Shown here one piece after another: positions 21,680 to 33,413 of a stretch of 64,000 nucleotides of DNA. Positions within the stretch are counted from its first letter, which is position 1. Each line of letters begins with the position of its first letter. Under the pieces are notes generated by a model. The model was not told the DNA's origin and did no database searches. It worked only from the letters and a program-made list of their open reading frames with translations. The position numbers and the translations under genes are program-made. This DNA is from Marsupella aquatica (Eukaryota; Marchantiophyta), in assembly GCA_973895155.1 (NCBI GenBank), contig OZ316896.1, positions 16,616,001 to 16,680,000 on the forward strand, read 5' to 3'.

Positions 21680-24600
21680 ATGGAAGGGGGAACGGCGTCG
21701 AAGGAGGGGTCCATCACTGTCTCTGTAAAGTCTGGCACGCAGTCGCTGCCAATTACGTTGCCGAGCACTGCTTCTGTGAAAGATTTGATGCTGCAAATTA
21801 AGCAGCTCACCAATGTCTTGCCCCGTGGCCAGAAACTTATCTACAAAGGTCTGTGAAGTCATACGAAGATGACAGTTTGAGATGGTTTGAAAAGCGGAAT
21901 TTTCTTTGGTCCAAGTTTGTGCTTGAGAGAATCTTGATATGTCCGAGGTATTATCATTCTAGCGTTGCTGAATTCTACCTTCTTAAAGGTCCGGCTTATT
22001 CCTGTTTGAGCACCAGTTTGTGCCTCTAGAAATTGTTCCAGAAATGGAATAGGTTGTCTGGGGTAAACGCGGAAAATCGATTCCAGTTGATGATTGAATG
22101 GACTTTGCAGGAAAGCTGTTGGACCCGGATATGACGTTGGCAGGTTTAAAAATAGTGAATGGTGCTAAACTCATGCTCATGGCTTCGGATGGAGTCCATC
22201 AAGGGGTATACTTGATCTTTAGCTTGTTTGTCAAATTTTTCAATTTCCTGTTGCGAACTTCTCTTGTTGAATGAAGCTTGTCCATTTTGGGATTTGGTCG
22301 CTCTCACGTTTTTCCCAACAGAATTTGCGTTTGAATGCGGTTTCACGGAAACAAGTAGACCGAGTACTAAGAAGTAAGCCTGCAACAGGGTCCACCGTCT
22401 CCTTCGACAAAAACAACAAAGTCTATGTTGCAAGGGAAACTGAAAAATGTCCTTGGAGCCCTTCACGTACCAAAGATGGGCAAATCTATTGAAAAAGGAC
22501 GGGTAGGAGCTTGGCAAGCAACGGGAATAGTATCCTTACGTGATGGCCATCTGCAGGTATCTGAATTTATACATTTGTTTCCCTTGTCATTCGTAGATTT
22601 CCAATTTTTAGGATCCGTACGATCCATGCGATTGGCTTGCACTTTTGTTTTTTGGTTGGGCAAGCCCGTGCCCTTAAATTCAAGTTCTATTGCATTCAGC
22701 TACCTAGGGCACTCCTTTTAACTTTGTGAATGTGAAGTTCATCATTATTGCCGTGAATCTGAGATGCTGTAGCGTGTGAAGTCTGAACGCATTTGCTCTT
22801 AAATTCATCTGAATTTTAGCCACCTTGGGCACTTCTTTAAATTGGATTTGTGAAGCTTAACCTTTTGCAGAGCGTATGGTAAACCTTCTTTTGGTTTTGG
22901 TCTTATTCCTTCTGTTCAATTTAGCTGCTTTGGGTACGTCAGTGAAATTGGGTGAGATTCAACTTCATTGCAATGTACCTGAGAGACTGACACCACAGGT
23001 TAGATTAGGCAGAGAAGACTTATTTCAAGGTTTACCAGTAGCTGAGACGGTATCTTATCAGTTTGGAGGATGTCTGCTCTGCTTAGCTGATGGTGGCTGA
23101 TGTATTGAAGGGTAGACAGTTCCCAAAGAGGTGTGGGCTTTGGGACCAGCAGTCCGAATCATGGATCTCTGTGGAAACAACCTGCGAACCATTCCAGAGG
23201 AAATTTCTGCTCTTCTGAACCTGCAGGTGTGCTTTATCACTCCATTATCAGCTTCTTCATTACACTCCAATGATAAAGATATCCCATAGAGCCAAAAGAT
23301 AAGTGGAATAGGTGGAGGGTTACTTAAATGCTGGTCCTCTTGATTGCGCAGAGGCAGTGCTTATGAATTGTCTTAGTTGCTATTTAAATCAATTGGAAGA
23401 AATGGAATTAGATGATCGTGTAAAGGAATCAATCCTGTTCTGTGTGTCGTAATCGTGGTCAATATTAAAGATAGTAGCTGTTTCCACTTGTAAAGGCAAA
23501 TTCCAGTATACCACATGGGCCGTAAGTGCACCAAGAATTCGTAGTCAGACAATATCAAGAGTCCTGATGGTTGAGGGGAGCATAGATTATGTTGCAAAGA
23601 CCGGAGGTGTTCGTGCTTTATGCTATTGAATTTGATATGGGTATTGTTTCTACATTTTGTAGAAATTAATCTTTCTCGACTGATGTTGAAATTTGGTTTT
23701 CAGAGGTTGCGGCTGAGCTCCAATTCTCTTACAGAAAATGATATCAATTGGAAGAGCCTTTCTGCTTTGAAGTCTCTTTCTAATTTAGCTCTTGATCACA
23801 ATCGGTATATTACACAGCTTTCAATTTCTTCAATTGCTTGATAGCCTCAGGGTGATATTTGGTTATGGATTGATCTACCAACTTTAGCGTTTTGCCGTTT
23901 CATTGGCTTTTTGCGGCTACCTTCAAGGTTCCTATTCGTAAAACAGTCTGAACTGTGGTCCTGAGCCATAATCCTATGATATTTGTCGCCGTCCTGCAGA
24001 CTGAAGGCGCTCCCCAAAGACATTGGGAATTTGACAACGTTGAAACTTTTGAGTTTGGCTCATAATCAAATACAAACAATACCTGAAGAAATTGGCAACC
24101 TCGCACAACTGGAAAAGCTGGATCTCAGTCATAATAAGTAAGTTTCTGTTATTGGTTGTGATCAGTTTCGTTCAGGCTCTTGGATTTTTGGGTGTTCACT
24201 TTTGCATTTTTGCATATGGTTAGATACTTTGGGACTAATAACGTAGAATAACTCTTCACTTTCCCGAAATTAAAGGGCTGAAAGTCAGCATCCAGATTGT
24301 AGATCCCTTTATACAGCATCTACTAGCTGAAATATAAGCGACCGTCTTCAGTGTCAAAAATTACAGTTTAATGTAAGGAGTATTTGAAATTTTCGAAGTC
24401 AGTTGCTTGTATGGGATAATGGTGTCGATTGTTTTAGTTGCTCTCTGATCTCACGCTGAGGTTTAGGGTTTAGGGTTTAGGGATGATGGGAAAACTAGTT
24501 TTTCATTTGGGATCAAGTTCGGTTTATGCATATCTTTGTCATGTGTTTGATTTACATTGCCTTTTGATTGTCACATTCTATGCATGACTCTTCTGTGTGT

Positions 24601-25784
24601 CGGCCTTTTACAGGTTGACCACTATCCCTTCAACATTTGGGCAATGTACTCAGCTTACTGATGTTAGTTCCACTGATTCATCTCGTGTTTTTTTCCCTTC
24701 AAGAACGTTGCCTATGAAGAGCCCATTCTGGGCCCTTGTGTCTGAACAAGAACCGTCCCTGGCTCAAGGTCTTCATACCTACTCATGTGTGTAAAAGTAC
24801 CTTATGACTAACATAAATGAACAAACTCACGAGGGTCCAAAGATGTTCAGATCTGGTCTCCTGCCCTTACACAATTCTTTTGGACTTGAGGAAAAGTAGG
24901 GGAACAGCGTTGGCGTGTACAAACAACTGTAAATATCCTCTGGGTTGGAAGTTGATCTAAACTGAAATGAGGCTTCGTGAAATTACATTCTGTTAGACAA
25001 CTGAATCGAGCCACAACACTTGCCGATCGGTTTTGATGGCTCCGCTGAAGTAACTGTACGGCTCCCTCTGTTTGTGCAGGTAAACTTCTCTGCGAATCAT
25101 CTGTCAGCAGTTCCGTCTTCATTGAGTAACTTGGTATCCTTGAAGGTAATATCATGCCTACTACGAAAATACTCTGGCTGATGAACACTCTGTTCCATGT
25201 CATTTCTTACTTGTGGCCACTAGTAATCATATACGAGATGATTAATTGCAGGTACTGGTCCTGGATAATAACGCTCTGGAAACTATCCCAGGAGAGATTC
25301 TTTCTGGATGCCTTGAGCTCAACACTCTGTCTTTGCATGGAAATCAAATCACAATTGATAAACTTCGAGAGGTATGTTTGTCTAATGACCTGTGGACCTT
25401 ACTGATTTGGTCAATGAAGATTTGGATTCTGGTGTTGTTTGCACAAGATAAGTCTGTCAAACGCTGCATAGAGTAGATACTCCCATCATTGCCGAGATTA
25501 TTTAGTTAGAATGCAGTTGGCACCCTTTTTTGAAAAGTCTGATTTACATTGATCGGAGGAAATTTTGAAGTTTGCCGTTTGTGTGGACTACAATATATAA
25601 GAGTGGTCAATGGATGGTTCAACTCACAGGCAACTGCTTGTTTACTATTTTCCAGACCGAGGGGTGGGCTGATTTTGACAAAAGAAGGAAGTCCAAGTAC
25701 TCCAAACAGTTAGACTTCAATGTAATTGGATCTTCAAGTGGTTTTGATGAAGGAGCAGATGCTCAACAATGGACCAATTGGTAA
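21680..25784 (+). CDS. Ubiquitin-like + leucine-rich-repeat protein (At2g30105-like)
   Basis: Eleven exons join in phase: 21680-21848, 22111-22205, 22322-22556, 22999-23029, 23120-23226, 23704-23804, 24000-24137, 24614-24662, 25080-25145, 25252-25371, 25656-25784 (about 412 aa). Residues 9-87 form a ubiquitin-like domain (ITVSVKSGTQSLPITLPS, LTNVLPRGQKLIYKGKLL, NGAKLMLMAS). After a basic linker come LRRs of the plant intracellular type (VRIMDLCGNNLRTIPEEI, LKLLSLAHNQIQTIPEEIGN, LEKLDLSHNKLTTIPS, LVLDNNALETIPGEI), then a C-terminal signature, RRKSKYSKQLDF..GFDEGAD, shared with the Arabidopsis homologue. Exon 3 is 235 nt and needs one base removed, at the GGG run 22478-22480, to keep its frame; all other joints are exact. 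The 31-nt exon 4 fits by phase but is the least certain. The molecular role of the family is not established. Confidence 0.88.
24462..24482 (+). repeat. Interstitial plant telomere motif (TTTAGGG)3
   Basis: Three perfect TTTAGGG units lie in the intron between exons 7 and 8 of the LRR gene. The motif is the canonical telomere repeat of most land plants and supports the taxonomic call. It may be a scar of double-strand break repair. Confidence 0.9.
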
Positions 25785-26466
25785 CAAGTACCATAGTATG
25801 TCGATATTAGCCCTCATAATGGTCGGAGTGATTTGTGTTATATGATGTCAGGATGGTATTTTGTGAATACTGTGGCATATTTGGCTTGAATAACTACTGA
25901 ATTTTGTGTATGCAAATGGTTTTTCTTATAAATTAGTCTATGTTTAATATTCCGGGGATCGTTTTTGGTCAGAAAAGTCCATAAAGGTGTCATTCTTTTT
26001 TGCTGCAGGTGATGAATCAGCAACAATTGAATTCCTGTAAACTGTCTTTGAGAATGATCTGCCTGCAACCGTTCCATAGCTTGATCAGCTCAAAATTATG
26101 TAGTTGTGAGTGAAGATAACGTTATTTTCTTATGTGAAGTTCCTCACATGTTTCGTTTCCACCAGGAGGTCCAATCATCGTTGCTTCCTAGAAGGATATG
26201 TCAGCCCTGTGATATCTTTGGTTCCGGTTGCTATTGTAGTAACAGTTGATTGTTGTGTAAAGAATGGGCCCGAGATGTACAAATTATCATGGATCTTATT
26301 GTCCCATACATGATAGGAGATATTGTAAACCAAGTAGTCATTTCCGGGGGATGGTGTCAGCGTGTGAGGGAGAAGATGCTGAAGATATTGTGTACATGAT
26401 TTTCTTGTGTGTGTGAAGGAGACGATGCCAGGGATATTATGTATATGATTTTCCTGCGTTATTTAG
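25785..26466. other. 3' flank of the LRR gene, no further gene
   Basis: AT-rich, presumably 3' UTR and flank of the LRR gene. Two GAAGGAGACGATGC/GAGGGAGAAGATGC-type direct repeats lie near 26365-26450. No open frame of substance. Confidence 0.4.
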
Positions 26467-26630
26467 TGACCATTAGATCTCCTTAGACTTAAGAATCTCC
26501 CTCGACTTAAGAATCTCCCTCGACTTAAGAATCTCCCTAGACATAAGAATGACCATTAGATCTCCCTAGACTTAAGAATGACCATTAGATCTCCCTAGAC
26601 TTAAGAATCTCCCTAGAGGAAAGAATGTTT
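26467..26630. repeat. Short compound tandem repeat (18 bp and ~29 bp units)
   Basis: The unit CTCCCTCGACTTAAGAAT is repeated several times, interleaved with a longer unit, GACCATTAGATCTCCCTAGACTTAAGAAT. Both share the CTTAAGAAT end. Related words appear near 27910 and 28634, which suggests the array derives from a dispersed element. Confidence 0.8.
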
Positions 26631-27104
26631 ATTAGATTCTGGCTAATGGGGCGTATAACTTGGTGGGAAACTGTGGGAAACTGGCTATTAGGACACAGAA
26701 AACCTGGCCAATTCTTGCTAAAAGTAGCTAAAACTGTTTGAAGAGGTGGATTCTAGTAAAATAAAGAGGTGGATTCTAGGAAAATGAAGCCTGGATGTAC
26801 CTCCATGTTGGACACAGGTCTCCCAAAAACCACATTTGGTAGTCCCTGGAAATTATGGATTTATAACTTGATGACTGAATTTTAAAATAATATTTAGCTT
26901 TTCATTTGCAAGGCAACTAGGGAGGAAGAGCTGAAAAATTAATCTAAAATAATTCAACAAAGCTGGTCAAATATTCAATCACTTTGACTAAAGTGTAGTT
27001 TACCTACTCCTCTAGCACCTCCTCAAAACTAAAGATATTTACAAATATTTAATTTTATCAAGTTATTACAATTTTTGTCACCCAAACAAAACACTCTTTT
27101 GAAT

Positions 27105-27172
27105 AGGATAATTGTGAAATATAATGCCCTGAAATAGGATAATAGTGCATTGTGAGATATAATGCCCTGAAA
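27105..27172 (+). repeat. Short direct duplication
   Basis: AATAGGATAAT.GTG...ATATAATGCCCTGAA occurs twice in tandem with an eight-base difference. The surroundings (26.9-28.2 kb) are AT-rich without genes. The stretch 27365-27545 is a purine-rich A/C/G block like an antisense LINE tail. Confidence 0.6.
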
Positions 27173-27965
27173 AAGAGTGCACTAGCCCGAGTTTTGAGGG
27201 CATTATTTTCATAATGCCCGCAATTAGGACATTAATGTATGTAAAAATTTGAGTGATTTTTTTGGTAACAAACATGAAAAAGTGAATCCTTGAAATATGA
27301 AATTCAAATTAAAGGGTCATCCAAGAAGTGTTTGCTATGGAAGTATAACAGACTGCCAAAGAGCAGGAGGCGCTGAACCGGGAGACAGAATCCCACAGGC
27401 CAAAAAACCCAATCAAGGGAAAACAAGAAAAAAGACCAGAAAGCCAAAGAGCAAAAACAAAAAAGACCAGGCACAAGCCCAGCCCAAGGAGAACAAAGGA
27501 CACACAAACCTAAAGACTACACCCAACGGCAAAGGAAGTGGCCAAAAATATACCTTCTTTAGTTATATTAGATTCTATTCATAAATATTTTGTTAGTATC
27601 ACCATATAAAATTTGGTTATCATCTTGAGATCTTGACTAAATTTTAGAAAACAATTGAATGATAAAACTATATTTAATTTTTACTTTTACTATATTTATG
27701 GTGTTTTGTATAATACTCTCCTAAAAAAAGGTGCATTATGGAGAATTAATGCACTCAAATATACAACGAGAAAAGTCATGAAAGTATTTATTTAAGGGTT
27801 TTTTTTAGGAGTTTACCTTTTTGCCTAGTGGCCCCTGAGAAGATGCTCAAAAGATTATTTTTTCGCGGCCAGAGAAGATGCTCAAAAGATTTTCTATTTA
27901 AGTATTTTACTGACCATAAGATTTCCCTAGATTAAAAACTGACCGTTAGATTCTAGCTAATGGGG

Positions 27966-28117
27966 CCTGGGTTTAGGTGGAACACTGGCTAATGACAACT
28001 AAATAGTAGCTAATTTTATTAAAAAGTGATTATTTTAGTCAGAAATGGGTTTAGGTGGAACACTGGTTAATGAGACAACTAAATAGTAGCTAATTTTAGT
28101 CAAAAGTGACTATTTTA
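27966..28117 (+). repeat. Tandem duplication, ~79-bp unit
   Basis: GGGTTTAGGTGGAACACTGG..AATGA..ACAACTAAATAGTAGCTAATTTTA is found twice, near 27968 and 28047, followed in both cases by an AAAAGTGA(T/C)TATTTTAGT segment. No coding role is seen. Confidence 0.75.
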
Positions 28118-29152
28118 GTAAGATGGCAAAAGATTTGTGGGGAGATGAAATTTAACAAATTTTTGCCACTAAAAAAACACTCGAGATTCCCCCTTTCTCT
28201 CCAGAGCAACTTGTCCTTGTAGCCTAGGGTACTAGTAAGATAGTCATCAGACCTAGGCGTAATTCTCAGGTAGCTCATGATGCCACGCGGCTCCAACAGA
28301 GTGGGCAGTTCTGCTAGAATAATACAGCAGATCTGTCAAGGACCAATTATTGTCGTTGCAGTATCGCCTTTTTTGGGCTTCACAGAGACCTACATTGAAA
28401 GGCATTACAATGCATTATTAAACCGTATAGTAAAGGAGTGTAGTACCGCGAGTCTTCGGACAGATGGCAGTCTCAGGATCAATCCCCAGCATGACGAGGG
28501 TAGATCCAATGATCGCTATGCCTCTGGTGTACCGTCATTTGAGGGGAATTTAAAGTTTTTGTTTTATAGTGTCTTTTTAACGTTATCTCGTGCGAAGGAC
28601 AGGATACTTAGAGTAATTTAATTTTCTTCCATTAGATTGTGAGTGTTAGATCTTCTTAGATGTAAGAACAGCAATAAACTTTTGGCAAAAGGTGTCTGGC
28701 TACCTGGGAAAATTGGTTAATCAAGACAAAAGTATTAGCTATTTTCTCCCCAATGTTTTATGAGGATTTGGTGAATATTTCCACTGAAGAAACCTGGTAC
28801 CTTTGGCTTTCCCTTTACTTCGGAGCTTGGAGTTGAGCCTTCTGTTTTCTTTTTAATGGTATGTCCCCTATTTTCTATTTTCATGGAAGGCTCATCAGCT
28901 TTAAGGATTTGAGCAAGTTGTGCTCTATATTTTCATGAAAGGCACAGCCTGTTTGGCAGAACTACAAGTCAGTATGTGAATGAGACCCCAAAATGGCCCT
29001 AATATATATTGTAATATTAGTTCACCTTATTGTGGTCACTAATCTGGTTTAAGAATTTGGGCAAGAAGCTATTGTGAAGCCCTCGATCTCAGGACTATCA
29101 CTTTAAAAGTGTGACTATCTCTAGTGCATCCAAGATTTTGACTTGGTGGATC
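28118..29152. other. Intergenic, no supported feature
   Basis: A 114-codon plus frame at 28277-28621 begins MMPRGSNRVGSSARI and has no recognisable domain, repeats or splice support. The rest is AT-rich with short frames only. Confidence 0.3.
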
Positions 29153-29227
29153 AAAATTCTCGTCTAATTTTGCCCATTTTCAATGCCTATTGTCTAGAAG
29201 AAAATCACAGCTGAATTGCAGGGCTTG
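29153..29227 (-). repeat. Inverted-repeat arm, 75 bp (partner 30,114-30,189)
   Basis: The arm is the reverse complement of 30114-30189 apart from one extra A in the right copy and possibly single changes. Because the right copy starts at the B-box of a SINE-like element, the arms are probably the conserved bodies of two SINEs inserted in opposite orientation, rather than transposon terminal repeats. On the minus strand the left copy reads GCAAGCCCTGCAATTCAGC. Confidence 0.85.
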
Positions 29228-29549
29228 CACTCATTAGCCAGACCACATTAGCCAAAATCCAAGAGTTATCCCTGAATTTTAGTCTGGGAGATGTAACATC
29301 GAGTATTAATCGAACTAATCCGATAAATAATATTTTGAGCATCACGTATTCAATATATTAGTTCATTGGGTATTTTCTGGGACCCACGCTGAACTTGATT
29401 TGACCTTTTCAAGTCCAAAAGACCCCTTTTTAGAGATTCTCGAGTACGGAAGGTCGCTACAAATCCGTAACTGACGTCGACGGCACGGCATCGTCCCATA
29501 CGGTGTGTCGTATGCACATCGTATCTGTTGACCATTTTGGGAATGCTAG

Positions 29550-29615
29550 GTCGGGGAGAGGGATTGAACCCTGGTCAGCACCGTGGGAGGTTACTATGAC
29601 ACCAATACACTAACC
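29550..29615 (-). mobile_element. tRNA-derived SINE head (pol III A and B boxes)
   Basis: On the minus strand TAGTGTATTGG at 29612-29602 fits the pol III A-box consensus TRGYNNANNNG exactly, and GGTTCAATCCC at 29570-29560 fits the B-box. They are separated by 31 bases, normal for a tRNA-derived promoter. The tRNA-like fold is not complete, so this is a SINE rather than a tRNA gene. A partial duplicate of the 5' part lies at about 29615-29650. Confidence 0.65.
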
Positions 29616-30065
29616 CCGGTCAGTTCTGTGGTAGGGTACTATGATATCTGCTGCGCGTCTGTATTCTTCGTTGAATGATAATTTGATAATGTTTTAATTC
29701 ACAAGAAATGAAATTGTGCATTTCTTATGTGTCTTTTGTGGTTTGTTAATGGATAGCACTTGGGTCTTCTTTCAGTACAATGTTTTGTGATAAGAGTTTC
29801 TAATATAATTACACTGTTATAATATTTTACTATCTTAATTTATTGGAAATTATATTAAAAAATTATATTATTATATTTTACTTTAATGTATTAAAAGTAA
29901 CTAATCAAATTAAAGTAATTGCAATTTATTTATTGTACAATTATTTTTAAAATAGACAGGCGTAGCAGTCTTGGACAGGGTGACCGTTACATTATTGACT
30001 GGAGGCCAGAATTATTAAATATTTACCTAATCATGGGTTGTCAAGGGTTGGGCAGACTTACTGTG

Positions 30066-30189
30066 TAGCACAAAGGTCGCGGCTTCCGTTGGATCGAGTG
30101 GGTTGGGGGGGTTCAAGCCCTGCAATTCAGCTGTGATTTTTCTTCTAGACAATAGGCATTGAAAATGGGCAAAATTAGACGAGAATTTT
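30066..30189 (+). mobile_element. tRNA-derived SINE (pol III A and B boxes) with body
   Basis: TAGCACAAAGG at 30066-30076 matches the A-box consensus and GGTTCAAGCCC at 30110-30120 the B-box, 33 bases apart. The body that follows, to 30189, is the same sequence that appears inverted at 29153-29227. A third, weaker B-box-like word (GGTTTAAGCCC) lies near 30590, in a similar context. Confidence 0.6.
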
Positions 30190-31600
30190 GAAAATTAGGG
30201 CAAGAGAAAGAATAAAAAAACAAAGGATATTCGAAATAACAAAGAACATATATGGGGGTCTCAAATAAATTTAAAACTGATGGAATAATAAAGAAGACAG
30301 CCTCATAGGCTAAAATTAAAATGAAAATAACAACCAAATAAAGATGGATCAGGGAGACTGAAAAAAAGATGCACCATATAGTAGCATCATTCTTCTGATA
30401 AGAGTTTCCAACAAATCTTAACTACTACTTTGGTTGGAGTTAAGATCACGATCCACATCCAAACATTTTCATTTTTGAGCAGGCACATACCTTAGTGACA
30501 CTCTGGTAGAAATAGACTCCAGAATGTGTCTATGTGCAAATATTTTTTTTGGGGGGGGGCTGGTGTCACCTGGAACTTGCAGATCTCAGGTTTAAGCCCC
30601 ACTCTCCCAATAGGTGAAGCGGGGGAGGGTTTGGGGTGTGTGTGGGATGGGCCTTGTAATCTACTGCTGTTGAAGAATTTCAGTGCCATAAATAAACAAC
30701 CACTTGTGTTGTTGGTAACCCCAAATCCATGAGGTAGATTTTCAAATCATGTTAATGAAGAACTAATTAATCGCCACTTGACTTGCACCTCAAAATGAAC
30801 TGTCCCTTTGCCCAAAATGAAGATTGCCCAGGGTAAAATATTTGTGGGGAGTCAGAGATGCCTCCATCTCAAATCTTCAATTTGTTGGGATAAAATCTCT
30901 ATGTTGTTTGGGATCCCTGAAAATATCCAAAAATCAAATGCTACTCTCTGGGCCTACTTGTCTAATTAGACCATTCTAACCAAAGATATAATTGGAAGTG
31001 AGGGTGCAAACAGAAAACTCTAACTTAGGGCATAACCAAAATGACAGTAGAGACAAAAAGTCAAGGACTCTAATTGAGGGTATAACTAAAAGTGAAGTTG
31101 TAGACAGAAAACAAGGAAGAAAACAGGGTTGAGACAAAGATGAGGAATTAGCATGGAATTTCTTTTTTACACAACGTTTTCTTCCCTCCCCGTTCCATTT
31201 ATGTTCAAGCATTACTAATCAGGCTAACATATGTCAACCCAAGGATATGGATTTAGATTTTTATTTTCTTCTTTGGCTTTCGTGCGCGGGTTAGGGGTGC
31301 ATCACAAACTAGGGTTTACAAGCACCCAAACAAAATTATCTATTTTGTGCACCATTGGGATGGCACTACTGTAGGTGTACTAATAAGAGACGGAGGTTGG
31401 CAGTGGTTATTCATTCCCTAGAGTAACCTTTGGAGACAGTCTTAATTACGGCTCCATAATACAAAGACTACAATCATTAGTAATCCAGTTTCTGTCATCA
31501 CAGCCTGAAAATGCTTTACCACTCAACAACGATAATCATCACAGTTTCTCGATGACAATTTGTCATCGCGGGAAATGGATTGGTCCTCGATTGCAGACCT
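30190..31600. other. Intergenic, transposon-rich, no supported gene
   Basis: AT-rich, with a T7G9 homopolymer block at 30542-30559 and a third SINE-like fragment near 30565-30690. Open frames are short. I see no protein domain. Confidence 0.35.
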
Positions 31601-33413
31601 CGAACTTTACTGCCCGGTCGCTGAATTCCGTTGCTTTGCTTTGCTTTGCTTTGATTGATTCGCTTCACAGAATCTCCAGTCGTCCAATGTAAGGGAGTAC
31701 CATTCCATGGCTTCGTCGATTGCTTCTACTTGACAACATGCTGTCCTTACTCTAGATTTGCTTGTTTCCTTCGAAAATACGTTCCAATCCCTTCTGGGAT
31801 GTAATCTCTAATCTGAGCATTGAAATGTGTCGGATCAGACAAGTCGTCAGGCACACGATTGGAGCGTGAGTAAAGAGAGAAGGAGAGAAAGAGAGTGGAG
31901 TCAGAGAGTGAGAGAACGTCGTGTGCCGAGAAAGTCCACGACCGTGGACCCTTTTCATCGAATTTCATCGAGGACGTGGTTGGTGAACTTGGCAAGTCAG
32001 CTGCTGAAGGAACAGCCTACAGATCTACGACCATCTACTGTTTTAGCCGCTTTCGATGCCTGGTCCCTTTTACGCCTCACTACTTTCCCTAATCTCGGAA
32101 CCAATATAATGCGAGACTGCAATTCTTCTGTGACAGTGGGGAACAAATTCCTGTTCGTCACGATGAGAGCTGGACCTTGAGTTCCTGAAACTTCTTATTA
32201 TAGAGCAACCCTCAGCTCATGAACCAATCGTCATCAGGTCTTCCGTAGTATGTTTCAATTCTCCTCTCCCTCTCAGCTGGTGGCTAATTTCGGTAGTTTG
32301 AAAGCATTTCCCGCGAGAATGATAGTTTCAATGGGTGGGCGTTGACGAGGTTGGCCGGGAGATTAGCCGTCGCAATGTGGGGCTCAGCATTTAGAACCTA
32401 CATCCCCGCCTGGATCATTCTGAAGATGTCAGTCAAAGGATTCAGTATGCTATAGGTGTGCAAAATGTAAGTTGGACGAGTTGGTTAATGCAGCACTGCG
32501 CAAGTTGGAAGCACCCATAGATGCATACTATTGGTACTCAGGCGGGCTTCACAGGGGCCAATAAGGGATTAAATATCTACAGCGGCTACATAGGGGCAGT
32601 GATTTTCGTACATTGCGAAAGTGGTTCGCTGTACACGATCAATCTGCTACAGCTGTCGAGTCTTCTGCACCGTCGGCCAGGTGAGGTGAGCCTCGCAGAC
32701 ATATAGAGGGATTTATGATTGCATGAGCTCGATGACCTTTACAGATATTCGCTGAGAATAAAGGCGTGATCTCGGGGTCTGTGTGGGGTCCAATCCATGT
32801 CTGCGTCGGCTCACAAGTCTTGTGAAGGGCCACGAATTTTCATGTGTAATAGGATGTCTGAGACTCTCGACGTCTCCCTGTGGGCGCGTTGGAATGATGA
32901 CTAATATTTGCTGGTCCTACTTTTGTCCTACACGGTAAGATGATTGTGTTGAAGACAAACCTTTGTCGACTCACCCGAAAAGTGACTGCCTGTCTTTGCC
33001 CGCGAGATTGTACCTCAGTGGCCCAGTATATAACATTTGGGGCTACATCATTCTGTTATTCGAAAGCCTATTGTGGTCTCGCATGGCTGCATCTATTTCC
33101 TGTCGAGGTTGGCAGTGTCGCAACCGCTTAGCCATCTCATGAAAGCTCTCTGAGAGCGATAACGTTGTACACTCAGAGTTCTTTCGACCGAAATGTTTAG
33201 AATTTTTCTCCTGCATGATGATGATGGTGGCATGGGAGTGCTCCGTGTATTTGGAGTCGGATCTTTCAGGTACAGGCAACAACGGGTATTCGGTCGTCAA
33301 GACGGATTACCTCTTTGAACCCACATTCCACTCAATCTGCTGAGTCAGTCTCGGCTGTCATCGCGGAGAAAACATTCGTCAATTGTTCGTCCTAGAGTAC
33401 AGGAAACACGAAC
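31601..33413. other. Upstream region of the KAI2-like gene; no certain gene
   Basis: A (TTTGC)4 pentanucleotide run lies at about 31632-31653. Overlapping open frames near 31.75-32.18 kb occur on both strands (117 codons plus, 82 codons minus) without domains. The region is GC-richer than the flanking repeats and probably holds the promoter and leader of the hydrolase at 33414, and perhaps a non-coding transcript. Confidence 0.35.

Noticed and set aside
29550-29615. tRNA gene on the minus strand
   Set aside because: A and B boxes are present, but acceptor and anticodon stems do not pair; better explained as a SINE head.
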